Below, piece after piece: positions 23,351 to 33,807 of a stretch of DNA of 64,000 nucleotides. The DNA lies in NCBI GenBank assembly GCA_963576475.1, contig OY754981.1:17946570-18010569 (forward strand), in the 5' to 3' direction. Origin of the DNA: Molanna angustata. Its lineage: Eukaryota > Arthropoda > Insecta > Trichoptera > Molannidae. Numbering within the stretch: the first letter of the stretch is position 1; the number at the start of each line of letters is the position of its first letter. The position numbers and the translations under genes are program-made. Below the pieces are notes generated by a model, which saw nothing but the letters and a program-made list of their open reading frames with translations, did no database searches and was not told the origin of the DNA.

Positions 23351-24306
23351 TCCGGGCAAACGCTCGACAATTCACCAAAGTTTCATAATAATCGGACAAA
23401 CGGTTTAGGAGCACATCGCATACAATTTTCTGATAGGAAATCAGTATATTGTTGTGTGATTTGTAAGTAAATAGTAATAGGTAGGTACCTACCTACAACA
23501 ATGTTCTAAATAAATTCAATTCATAACAAATTTTATTTGAATATCAGAATCTTTCCGTTACCATAGTAACCATTCCAATATTAATATCAAATGGGCTCGA
23601 TACATTTTTTGGATATGTAGGTAGGTACCTACATTGGTTTGTTCGAAGCCACAAAAACGAAAATTGTCCGAAATATCAAATATTATATACAAATTATGCA
23701 ATTTTATTATGCCTATATCTTTACTAATAATTAACAGACTTTAACAATATATGTCTTAAAACTTGCTATAAAGTCTTGTGTTTCATTTTATTATTTCATA
23801 ATCACATTTATTTCAAAGGTATATTATTTTAAAGAACATATTCATTCGGTGGGAAAATTAAATATCGTATGAAAAGATATTAAAATGGCGGGGTTATATG
23901 TACATTTGTACAAAACGCTTACTTTAAAAATAAGTTAAACATTATAATTAGACAAAATATTCACCATGTTTTTCACTTAAAAGCTAAGTTATACTTGAAA
24001 ATATATTTTTTTCGTGTAAATACGTACTTCTAACTTTTAAACAAACAGATATTTGCGTGCAAAATGTACACTTTTTTGACAGATATGACTTGGAAAATTT
24101 TGTATGAAAAAAATAATTATTGAAATATCTTTAAAATTCAGCATTTTAATCGCATTATTTTTAGCGTGACACTGCATCAGGTATACTGGTACATGTTCGC
24201 ACATAAATTAGATTTTTAGATGCTCTTGGTTTTTCAAAAGGCGTGAGACAAACACACACATACACACACACATACACTAACATATTGATTGCTTTATTAC
24301 TTTAGA

Positions 24307-25610
24307 TTACAAACTTTATGTATACATATTAAATATTAACCTCTGTGGCGGCTTCTCTTGAACTGTGATGAATCATGATTAGTTTTAAAATGACATTATA
24401 TCTTGGCCAATAAAAGATATGACATCTTGTTTTTCCGGAAATCAGGGTCAATAAAAGGCGGTAGGAAACCTCAAGTCAATCAAATGACTTATTTGATTTT
24501 TCTAACCCGTTTTATCTTTCAACGTTTACTTACAACATTTCAAACTATAAAATAAAGTAGGTACCTATTACTATATTTGAGTTTGAATGATTTTTTACTA
24601 AATAAAGTATTCTTATTTGAGATTGATAATTTACAAAACACAAATAAATTTTTAAAGGAAATTTTTTTGTACTTCCACAACTATAAAACAAGTATTTTAT
24701 TAAACAAGTATTTAATTGGCTCTAAAGACCAAAAAAGTTAAGTGATGAAAATATTTTTTAATTATATTTTCAGAATATTACCGTACTTAATATAGATAGA
24801 TTTGAATTGTTGAGCGAAAAAAAATAGTATTATTAATTTAAAAAAATATGTAGCAAAAGTTTCAATTAATGATAACAGATATACTTAATACCCATAGAAT
24901 AATAATAGTATAGAATACTCTTTAGCCTGCAGTAAACGCGACTGCTTTATGTTGACTAATTTGGTCAACATTTTGCTACGAGCATTCTGTAATAATTTGG
25001 CCGTCTGCATGATACGTTCTCCAAATAGGGAATTTTTTAACTGCTTGCAAAATTATTTACGCAGTCATAACGAGTAGTAGGTACTATACGAACAATGTTG
25101 TCTACCAGCAGAGTCATACAGAGTATTTGGTCATACATATATTGACACGAGCCGGCCAATAAAACGGCTTCACTTTTTCAGCGAGGTATTGTATGGGAAT
25201 GTGTATTATATTATTCTATAGTATTCTATGGTAATACCATAGCAAAAAGTCAAAAACTTGTTTATCAATTTAATTTACTTTTCATCCAATAAAGCAAAAT
25301 GTATGTACCAGATAGCTGTCTGGAAAAAATTAACACTAGGCAACAAGTCCGTCATTTGTACTGACAAAAAATGTTTTGTACAATAAAGTGTTAAAATAAA
25401 TAGATAAATAAAAAATAAATTAAATTGATGAGAGGTGACAATAATAGAAATACATGCTAAAATCTTTACAAAAATATTCCTGGTAGCAACAAATAAAATA
25501 TACTGATTGGCAAATACCATCCCTTAGATGGCTTCTTGTCAATTTCCTGTCTTGAAACCATAAAATTACAGTTTTACGCCATCACACGAAACGATAAACA
25601 AAACATTGGA
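24307..25610. other. AT-rich intergenic DNA upstream of AKH
   Basis: No gene or shared repeat is recognised. The AKH regulatory region presumably lies in the right part of this stretch, but I cannot point to specific sites other than the TATA box. Confidence 0.4.
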
Positions 25611-25617
25611 TATAAAT
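25611..25617 (+). promoter_or_regulatory. TATA box of the AKH gene
   Basis: TATAAAT lies 112 bp before the AKH start codon. A start of transcription near 25642 would fit the usual spacing, leaving a 5' leader of about 80 bases if it is unspliced. Confidence 0.5.
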
Positions 25618-25722
25618 TGAACCAATTGTTGAAAGAATATCAAAAGTGTCCAGTAAGGTGAAGAGACAAGACACATCCACTAAAGGAGAACAACAGTGGT
25701 ACCAACTAGTAGTGAACATAGT

Positions 25723-26915
25723 ATGGCACATGTGTTGAGATTGATATTTTTGTGTTGCCTGATTGCAGCATGTTCGGCTCAGCTGACCTTCACCCCCACT
25801 TGGGGCAAGAGGGGAGCGGGTCCTGGAGTGGGGGGAGCAGGGCAACAGGGTGAACAGGGATGCAAGGCTTCAGTCGACTCACTGATGCTCATTTACAAAC
25901 TTATACAGGTATTGCTATTACTATTTATTTTATTTATTTAGATGGACATTTTTAGTTTATTATTTATTTTTCACATACTACATGCATTTGTGAGAATGGA
26001 ATATGGATGGTAAGGTACAACCATGAGCTGGAAAACCTTTACAGTGATCCTAACATAATTACTTTACAACTTTTGAATATGTAGTTATACACCTGTAGGT
26101 ACAATTAGGGCATTACTACATATCAATATTTGAGTTACATTTATTTAGATATAGCAATGCATTTGATACATAGGCAGAGGATTAAATTTATTACAGTACT
26201 TACAATACTTACAAGGACTAGAGTGCCGGATTAGTGGAAAATTCAGATTACTAAAATGTAGGTGAATTTAGTAAAAAATTAAATCAATGATTTTTTAAAT
26301 AATCCATAGTACCAGATTACTGGAAGTGCCGAATTAGAGACTAGTTGTTTTTAATAGTTATACTGGATCTAGATATACAGGATCCATTGCAATTTATATA
26401 ATATGTAAATTACATATTGTTCAATTTCTTTTACTATATTATCCTTTTGCGAAGTTTTGTATCTCAATAAAACCTAGGCTTATGTCAAACTTCATTTGAC
26501 CAACCATTCAATGTTTGCATGAAGGATAATTGCATTCGATGCTTGCAATACATAACTTGCATATAATTTTCAATGTTGGCACTTTGAGATATGTAAATAT
26601 GGAACAAAAACAAATGAATATTTCAGACTATGGTATGATTAAAGCAATCAGGAAAAAAAATGTAAATTGGATGAAAAGACAAATTGACATCTTCGTGTGC
26701 CCTTTTGAGTCCCTCAACATTGGCAAATCTCTCACGGGCCTGTGCTGCTCGAAACAGCTTCCCCACATTTACGATCCAGATCAATATATATTTAATTAAG
26801 CTATGTTTCGCAAAAGATTTCAATGTGACGTTATGTAGATTTAGAAAAGTAAATAATGTGAAGCTATTTTTTTTTTCAGAACGAGGCACAAAAATTGATA
26901 GATTGTGAGAAATGA
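25723..26915 (+). CDS. AKH: Adipokinetic hormone (AKH) precursor, two exons
   Basis: This encodes the precursor of a secreted neurohormone that mobilises lipid and carbohydrate through the AKH receptor on fat body. Exon 1 is 25723-25908 and exon 2 is 26880-26915 (CAG|GT donor, TTTTTTCAG|A acceptor, phase 0), giving 73 residues. Residues 1-19 are a signal peptide (MAHVLRLIFLCCLIAACSA). Residues 20-27 are the hormone QLTFTPTW, followed by Gly28 as amide donor and a Lys-Arg cleavage site (29-30). Residues 31-73 form the AKH-related peptide with Cys47 and Cys71, which may form a disulfide. The ending SLMLIYKLIQ|NEAQKLIDC follows the pattern of the Manduca precursor, which sits behind the choice of exon 2. 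ATG 25723 is chosen because the signal peptide starts there and TAA lies upstream in frame. The predicted product is pQLTFTPTW-amide, an octapeptide. Confidence 0.93.
25909..26879 (+). other. AKH intron (971 bp)
   Basis: GT-AG boundaries are at GTATTGCTATT and TTTTTTTTTCAG. It separates the IYKLIQ and NEAQKL parts of the precursor. It contains a less AT-rich patch at about 26680-26800 that reads like protein on the minus strand (KLFRAAQARERFANVEGLKR). No function is assigned to that patch. Confidence 0.85.
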
Positions 26916-27027
26916 TTGACCAAAGGAATCCGAAGCAAACGTTAGAAATTACAAGAAACTATACTGTACCAACTTTTTATATATTATTTACACTAGACCA
27001 TTTTCAAGATCCTTTCTAAAATATGTT

Positions 27028-27033
27028 AATAAA
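27028..27033 (+). terminator. AKH polyadenylation signal
   Basis: AATAAA lies 113 bp after the AKH stop codon in AT-rich sequence. It is the first canonical signal downstream. Confidence 0.5.
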
Positions 27034-27239
27034 TATTAAATATAATATTCAATAATCAAATTTATCTTTTACTCAACTCCTGTATGCGTTGATGACAAAG
27101 TTTCATACAAAACTTAATACATTCATCTATATTTTGGCCAAGTCGGTATCTTGGAGGATCAATAATGGCAATCTGTGAGATCTCGCCTACAACCAATTCA
27201 ATTTAAATAAGTTTTAATATAATGGTACATACTTTTTGA

Positions 27240-27800
27240 TATAATTATTATTACTTATTTATTTATAGGCAGGCAGCCAAGGCTGATGTGCCTATATCCA
27301 CTGTCGAATTTTATTATTTACTTGTAACTATTTTGCTCTGTCCAAAAAAAAGTCCAGTCTATTCTTGAAAATATTAACATTTTCAGCATCCAAAACATGT
27401 TGGAGCAGTTTATTCCAAGTATTCACCACGAAAATGCTTTCTAGAACTTACTTTTCACAAGTTTTAAGTTATGGCCACGCAAATTAGTGTTATGACTATA
27501 TTGATAGAGATTTTTCATGTTTACACAGTCATAATGGCCTGATAATATTTTGAATGATTCAATAAGATGGAGCTCCACATTCTCTTCGGTTTTCCAGTTT
27601 TGACAGTTTTAAGAAATCAAGTCTTTCCTCGTATGTTAAGTTGCGAAGTGTCCTGGGAATTTTTGTAAAACGTCTTTGGACCCTCTCAAGTAAGTCAATG
27701 TGCTTGGAAAAATAGGGACTCCATATCTAGAAATCATATTCCAACAATGGTCTAACAAATGCTTTATATATTTTTAACATTAAGTTTGGTGTGATGTTCT
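27240..27800 (-). pseudogene. LINE reverse-transcriptase C-terminal remnant
   Basis: On the minus strand, broken frames read ITPNLMLKIYKAFVRPLLEY, then DLLERVQRRFTKIPRTLRNL, TYEERLDFLKL and NIFKNRLDFF. This is the C-terminal RT-connection region of Jockey/CR1-like LINEs. Several stops and shifts mark it as dead. It lies between AKH and cyclin H. Confidence 0.85.
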
Positions 27801-28410
27801 GGAAAGCTTTTCTGATGCGGTAAATAAGGTACTGGAAAGCTTTTCTGATGTTATATGCTGCATGAATACAAAGGAAAATAGTTTTAGGTTATTAAAGTTA
27901 TTTTTAACAAAAAATAATTAACGAAGTAAACAATAAATAGAACACAATCATAATCAACATACACAATGAAGTTACATTAAATATATAATTATGTATATTT
28001 GATTTTTATGTGTGTTTTTGAAAGTAATATCCTGTATAGAGGTCGAAGGAATTACTTGGAATGTGCGGGGGATGGACAAGGTGGAATGGTGAATAGTTCT
28101 TGAGAAGGCCAAGGCTCATGATGGGCTTTATTTGTAATGACGATAAGAGGTTGAAGCACAATTTCGGAAACAAATTATATGTAAGTCAATAGTTTTGTTA
28201 ACTCTAGCTTTTTTTATACCATACACCTTGAATTAAATAAAAAATTGAAAGCTTGCATAAACATATTGTTTCGAAATTAAAAACATTATTTTCACTTCTC
28301 CCTTCTGTAGATTAGTTTGTGCTGATGTATTTGTCTCTTGGGAGGTACTTTTCACTTATAAATAAAATTAATATCATATTGATATTTATAAAAACTTATA
28401 TCAAATAAAT
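27801..28410. other. Intergenic spacer, nothing recognised
   Basis: AT-rich with a repeated 'TGGAAAGCTTTTCTGATG' phrase at about 27800 and 27834. No gene is visible. Confidence 0.4.
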
Positions 28411-28590
28411 TTATGACTCAATATAATCGCTGCTCATATGTGTCAAGGGGATATACCGGGGCACTAAAACAAGGTATTATATTAACAAAATTTAAATGCA
28501 CGCTTGCCCACCTGTCACTAGTTACTCCACATTGTGAGATATGCCATGATGGTATTAAACAAATAAATGAGTTAAAGAAATCCCAGATGG
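28410..28590 (+). repeat. Dispersed repeat fragment
   Basis: GCACGCTTGCCCACCTGTCACTAGTTACTCC...GAGATATGCCATGATGG corresponds to GCACACCTGTCGCTGGTTACCCC...GCGGTATATGACGTGATGG in ASCC3 intron 28 (53685-53952). The class is unknown. Confidence 0.5.
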
Positions 28591-28996
28591 CTACTTATTA
28601 CTTATTCAATATTTTTTTTCAAATATTATATTCATAAGTTGGTATGTACTATAGAAAAAAAAATATTTAAAAATATGATATTCAATTATCAGTTTGCTTT
28701 TTAATACTTTTTTATTCTTACAAATACATATACATATTATATATACAACTATTGATTTATGATTAATCAAAAAATGATTGATATATACAGATTACTGAAA
28801 TTATAATGGAAGTTATTTTACATACAACAAATATTTCTTCTAAATACTTATGGCGAGAGACTGATGGTTTTTCCAGCTTCAAAAATGTCCTGACATAGAA
28901 TATGAAGATTAAAATTAAATTAATGAAAACAAACATCAATTTAATATTATTACAAATTGATAGAAATATTTGACGCTGATGCAATAATTAGATATA

Positions 28997-29065
28997 CTAT
29001 GAAGAAGATATTTCAATCACATCTTCATCTGGTTGTTGAGGAACCGGTGGTTCAATGAACGAAGG
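28997..29065 (-). other. In-frame 22-codon extension after the cyclin H stop
   Basis: Directly after TGA (context CCC TGA CCT) the same frame stays open for 22 codons, PSFIEPPVPQQ then PDEDVIEISSS, and ends at TAG 28997-28999. The acidic, proline- and serine-rich composition resembles a natural C-terminal tail. It may be read-through protein, a recently lost C-terminus, a sequencing error, or 3' UTR. Confidence 0.45.
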
Positions 29066-30025
29066 TCAGGGAAGATGCATGACTCCCATGTCTAGAGATG
29101 TGTTGATGCTCATGAAGGACATGTCATCTTCGGCTTCGAGGGCCTCCCGTAATCTTTGCTTGTAAATATCACTGTCGGGATTATTTTCTTGATTTCGACA
29201 CTTATCCAACTTTTTCTCTAATATTTTGATGCGCTCTTTAGCCGGGAACTCTACACACTTCACCATTGAACGAATTTTCCTCACTGCTTCAATCAACACG
29301 GCCAACTTATCTCTGCCTGCATCACAAAACAGAGTGTCAGTCACATAACTGTCCAAATTTTCTTGTTCCTTGCTGGCCGCGTGCAGGACAGCTGCCAGCG
29401 CTATCTGAGATGGTGCATACAATAAACATGCGTCCGTTAGAAAAGTCTTCTCGAGAAATTCATCTATTCCTTGTCTGAGTCTTTCTGGATTATTGAGAGT
29501 ACATCTTGTCTTGATATCTATGAGAAAACCTTCCATGGGCCTGTATGGATTATGTACTGTGAGATGATACTTCAGCTGTTGCATCAAAGACAGCTCATTG
29601 TTCAATATAATATCAGATGCTTTATCTCTATCACCTTTAATATTGGCAACAAACTGACTCATTGACACATTAAATTCCTCCACTTTACAAGATAAATAAA
29701 CACACGTCGCTAAGATTTCCTTGGGATGATAGTCCATGGCAGAATTGTACAGGTAAAACCTCTTGAAGTAATGAAACGCAGTTCCGATAACGCATTTAGG
29801 CATGGGAGGGTTAAACCGTTTACAGAACTCTTTTAATTGAAGTTCGTACTGCTTTAGAAGAAGTCTTTCTTCTTCGGCAGACAAGAAATACTGGAAACGC
29901 ATACTTTCTTCTATGTGACTGCCGTGTTTTTTCACATATTCTAGGTTATGTTTTTCGCGGAGATGAACTAAATCGCTTTCATCGCCGAAAGTCCAATACT
30001 TTTTCTGAGAACTTTCAGAAAACAT
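29066..30025 (-). CDS. CycH: Cyclin H, CDK-activating kinase / TFIIH subunit
   Basis: This is the regulatory cyclin of CDK7, forming with MAT1 the CDK-activating kinase that also serves in TFIIH to phosphorylate the RNA polymerase II C-terminal domain. The frame is 319 residues with no intron. Human cyclin H is 323 residues. The start (MFSESSQKKYWTF) parallels the conserved cyclin H N-terminus. The first cyclin fold (about 55-160) carries EFCKRFNPPMP, GTAFHYFKRFYL and ATCVYLSCKVEEFNVS. The hallmark HNPYRPMEGFLIDIKTR falls at about 158-174. The second fold follows (SQIALAAVLHAAS, about 205-217), then a coiled, charged tail. The gene is head to head with ASCC3. A likely AATAAA lies near 28711-28716 on this strand. 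The TGA at 29066-29068 is followed in frame by 22 further codons. Confidence 0.96.
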   Translation of the reverse strand: MFSESSQKKYWTFGDESDLVHLREKHNLEYVKKHGSHIEESMRFQYFLSAEEERLLLKQYELQLKEFCKRFNPPMPKCVIGTAFHYFKRFYLYNSAMDYHPKEILATCVYLSCKVEEFNVSMSQFVANIKGDRDKASDIILNNELSLMQQLKYHLTVHNPYRPMEGFLIDIKTRCTLNNPERLRQGIDEFLEKTFLTDACLLYAPSQIALAAVLHAASKEQENLDSYVTDTLFCDAGRDKLAVLIEAVRKIRSMVKCVEFPAKERIKILEKKLDKCRNQENNPDSDIYKQRLREALEAEDDMSFMSINTSLDMGVMHLP

Positions 30026-30289
30026 TCTTAAAAAGGAATCCTTTAATAAAAACTGAATATATTAAATTACGATATGTTGTGGAATAACTATACTAAACAC
30101 AGTCTCTATTTTCTTTCAAATTCATGGAAAATGCTATAAGCGCTAAAGCAAAATACACATTCAAATTTTGACGTCTGTCAACGACTGAAGCTACTTTGTG
30201 TTGCTTTCATAAAAAATAAATATTATGTATATGGCAAGTATCTTACAATAAAAATCAGGGTTGCTGCGATTACTAATAGATCATGTAGA

Positions 30290-30510
30290 TAATAGGCGTG
30301 ATGACAGTATGAAAAAATCATTGAAAATATAATTTTATAAAATAAAATAGGTTATAAAGATTTGAAAAAATATATTCATTTTCATTTTAAAAGAGCGAAT
30401 AATATTAATATTATTAAAATAAAAATACAAAATATGTTAGTCCGCCATTTTATGAGAAACACCAATCATAGTGAATCAAAGATTATGACGTCACAGTTTC
30501 AATACAATAT
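30290..30510 (+). repeat. About 210-bp direct repeat, copy A
   Basis: From GGCGTGATGACAGTATGAAA through AAAGAGCGAATAATATTAAT to CCATTTTATGAGAAACACCA and ATGACGTCACA. The same block recurs at 31045-31255. Confidence 0.85.
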
Positions 30511-30917
30511 ACAATATATATGAAATTACTTTGCATTGAACAGAGACTTTTGCTCATCAGAATTTAGAAACGTAAAAACTTACATATAAGCATATTATTA
30601 TTATTCTATCCATATAAGTACTTTATTTATCTATAATTTAAATACAAATTACATCTCGAAAATCGATAAAATATGTTCCTTCTCTCTACATTGTGTTCAT
30701 AAGCTAAAAGCCTAAAAGCATACGCGGTAGACATGACATGTGTAAAGTTGCGTTGCACCGCTCAATTGCGTCGATTCTGTTCACTGCACCGGGTGTGTTA
30801 ACTCACTCCTTCGAAATGTATTGGCTCACGAAGCAAGCAGTGAGTCATGAGTGCTAGACCGGGAGAATACGAACAGTGTTAGGGTATTGAGTTGCCTACT
30901 TTTTAACCAACATACTT

Positions 30918-30957
30918 ACTTTCCCGATTCTACTTTTAAAAGTAGAATCGGGAAAGT
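30918..30957. repeat. 40-bp perfect palindrome
   Basis: ACTTTCCCGATTCTACTTTT is followed immediately by its exact reverse complement, with no spacer. It sits just inside the left arm of the inverted-repeat element. Confidence 0.97.
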
Positions 30958-31044
30958 TGTGATATTTTTAAACATGTACATGAAATATAATGAATACAAT
31001 AATAATCTTTGCATATATAAAATACAATACTTAATGACCCGGCG

Positions 31045-31255
31045 CAGTGAATAGGCGTGATGACAGTAAGAAAAAATCATTGACGTTATGATTTTAAAAA
31101 ATAAAATATTTTATAAAGATTTAAAAAAATGTATTTATTTTTATTTTAAAAGAGTGAATAATATTAATATTATTAAAATAAAAATACAAAATATTATAGA
31201 CCTCCATTTTATGAGAAACGCCAATCAGAACGAATCAGAGCGCATGATGTCACGA
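31045..31255 (+). repeat. About 210-bp direct repeat, copy B
   Basis: Counterpart of 30290-30510, including TAAAAGAGTGAATAATATTA and CCATTTTATGAGAAACGCCA. It differs by scattered substitutions. Confidence 0.85.
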
Positions 31256-31875
31256 TATTCTAGGTTCACGTCCAGTGTTGCCGATTTGTGGCACTTGTGC
31301 CGATTTCGGGAAATTCAGACTTGCGTCGGCACTTAATCGGGAAACGCTTTAATTCGGCAGTTTTCGGGATTAGAATGTATCAAAAAAATTATATATTTTT
31401 GTTTATACTAGATGTATTAATTTTATATTTTTTACGTCTAAATAAAAGTTACTATTATTATTATCAGTAGTAATCATACAAAGTAAATATAAGTTATTTC
31501 ATTTCAATAAATATCATTTTATTATTTCACTGGTGCTTACATAGTTTAAGCTATTTCTTTTTGTTTGTATCTTTGTTACTAGCCCCTTCACTAGGCATGG
31601 CCTGTGCTAAGGTAAGCTAGTTTTATGTTATTTTCTATTACGTTGTTTATTTATTAAGTATGTAGGTATGTCGGTTAAAAAGTAAGCAACTCAATAACTC
31701 AATACCCTAACACTGTTCGCATTCTCCCGGTCTAGCACTCATGACTCACTGCGCCGTGAGCCAATACATTTCGAAGGAGTGAGTTAACACACCCGGCGCA
31801 GAGAACTGGGTCGATGCAATTGAGCGGCGTAACGCAGTTGTGTTACACAGGCCTAATGCCTAATACGCGGGAAAC

Positions 31876-32656
<781 letters not shown>

Positions 32657-32699
32657 AAAACAGTGGATGCGTAAAAACATCGTGAGATAGTTTCTCAAA

Positions 32700-33807
32700 A
32701 TTAGTCATCATGCCTATTGTTTAATACCAAAATGCGTGACGTAGATATATTCAACTTATCACTTCTTGGTAAGTTCAGGGTGAGCATGTGTCGGTGTTTG
32801 GCTCAGAGGGGTGTAAGGTCTCTTGGTGCTTGGGCTCGCTGTGTGTCACTCCCTACCATTTCACTTTTATTGTAAAAAACCTTTAAATATTGAATTAAGT
32901 ATGTATATGTATGTATCATACATGTATAAGTATATTGGTGTGTACATACATGTGTGTGCATATATGTATGTATATTCTTACAATTTTTTTTTCCGTTTTA
33001 TTTTATATTCATAGTTTAAAGAATGTTTATAAATTAATTTCCTCTCATTCCCTTTCCTTCCCCCTTCACATTCCTTCCTTGTTATACATATAATTATAAG
33101 GCAACAAGTAATTTTACCTGTTTGTTGTCAACTAAAAAAATACTGTAGGCGTTAGGGTATTTTACAAAAATAAAAACAAATGCAATATTTTTAATAGATA
33201 CTCCCATGAAATGCAATAAGTTTCCCCACAACCACTTTTGATGTGATTTTTCCGCTGAAAGAAGGAAGCATGTGTTTTTTGCTTTAGTATCACAACCAAT
33301 AACCCTATCGTGTGCCACTACATGACACGCAAAGCATAGTTTACCAACCTCTGTAAGATAAATGCATGTAACAAAAAAGTTTTGTGAAAAATCCAAAAAA
33401 TCTAACTGATCAAGAAATTTAATGAAAAATAAATGAAAATGCATAAACGAATGTGACGACAACCCTGTTTATGTGATGAAAAATGTTCTAGGTGGCGCTG
33501 CATGTTGCAATGTTGTCGATTCGTCGGTCGCCGTATGTCAAGTCAAAATCTGTCACTCAATTGTCATTCGCTGTCAATTTCGAAAGATTTTTGGATAGAG
33601 TGGCTAGTGTTGAGTTATATGTATAAATTACATTATAATATTTACTTAATTAATTAAGCATTTTATTGTTGTCATTTTGCGTTACCTGCAAAGCCAGCTA
33701 AATAATTTATATAAAGTGCAAAATTAAAATTATAAGTGCAATAAACTATTTCACAACATTTTGAAATATTGTTGATAGTGTTCATATAATTTATTTTTCT
33801 TATTACT
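32700..33807. other. ASCC3 upstream region
   Basis: This stretch holds the presumed promoter and 5' leader of ASCC3. I see no TATA box at a sensible distance. Small frames on either strand (for example 33094-33462) resemble nothing known. Confidence 0.35.

Larger units (their letters stand above)
21083..24306. repeat. Tandem segmental duplication, copy 2 (about 3.2 kb)
   Basis: It is collinear with copy 1 but lacks the internal 1.1-kb duplication and carries an extra (CA)n-containing insertion (21630-21955). The AT-rich flank 20195-21082 recurs almost unchanged at about 23425-24306, ending with the same GATTGCTTTATTACTTTAGA. The high similarity outside the minisatellites suggests a recent event. 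Confidence 0.9.
30714..31875. mobile_element. Inverted-repeat element with arms of about 200 bp
   Basis: The left arm 30714-30920 and the right arm 31667-31873 are reverse-complementary along nearly their whole length, sharing blocks such as TTAACTCACTCCTTCGAAATG and GTGAGTCATGAGTGCTAGAC. Between them lie a 40-bp palindrome (30918-30957) and a copy of the 210-bp direct repeat (31045-31255). No transposase is present. This is most likely a non-autonomous foldback-type DNA element. Confidence 0.8.

Noticed and set aside
22497..23370. Several Arg/Pro/Phe- or Leu-rich frames in the duplicated region
   Set aside because: They follow the 27-bp and 120-bp minisatellite units and recur in each array, so they are repeat artefacts.
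26530..26799. 89-codon plus-strand frame in the AKH intron
   Set aside because: It overlaps other frames of similar length and has no start, splice or family support. Splicing of AKH across it is clear.
29066..29068. TGA of cyclin H as a selenocysteine codon
   Set aside because: Lepidoptera are reported to have lost selenoproteins, and cyclin H has no selenoprotein form. Read-through or loss of the tail is more plausible.
30486..30496. CRE (TGACGTCA) as a cyclin H/ASCC3 regulatory site
   Set aside because: The motif lies within a duplicated repeat and near other repeat DNA, so presence alone is no evidence of regulation.
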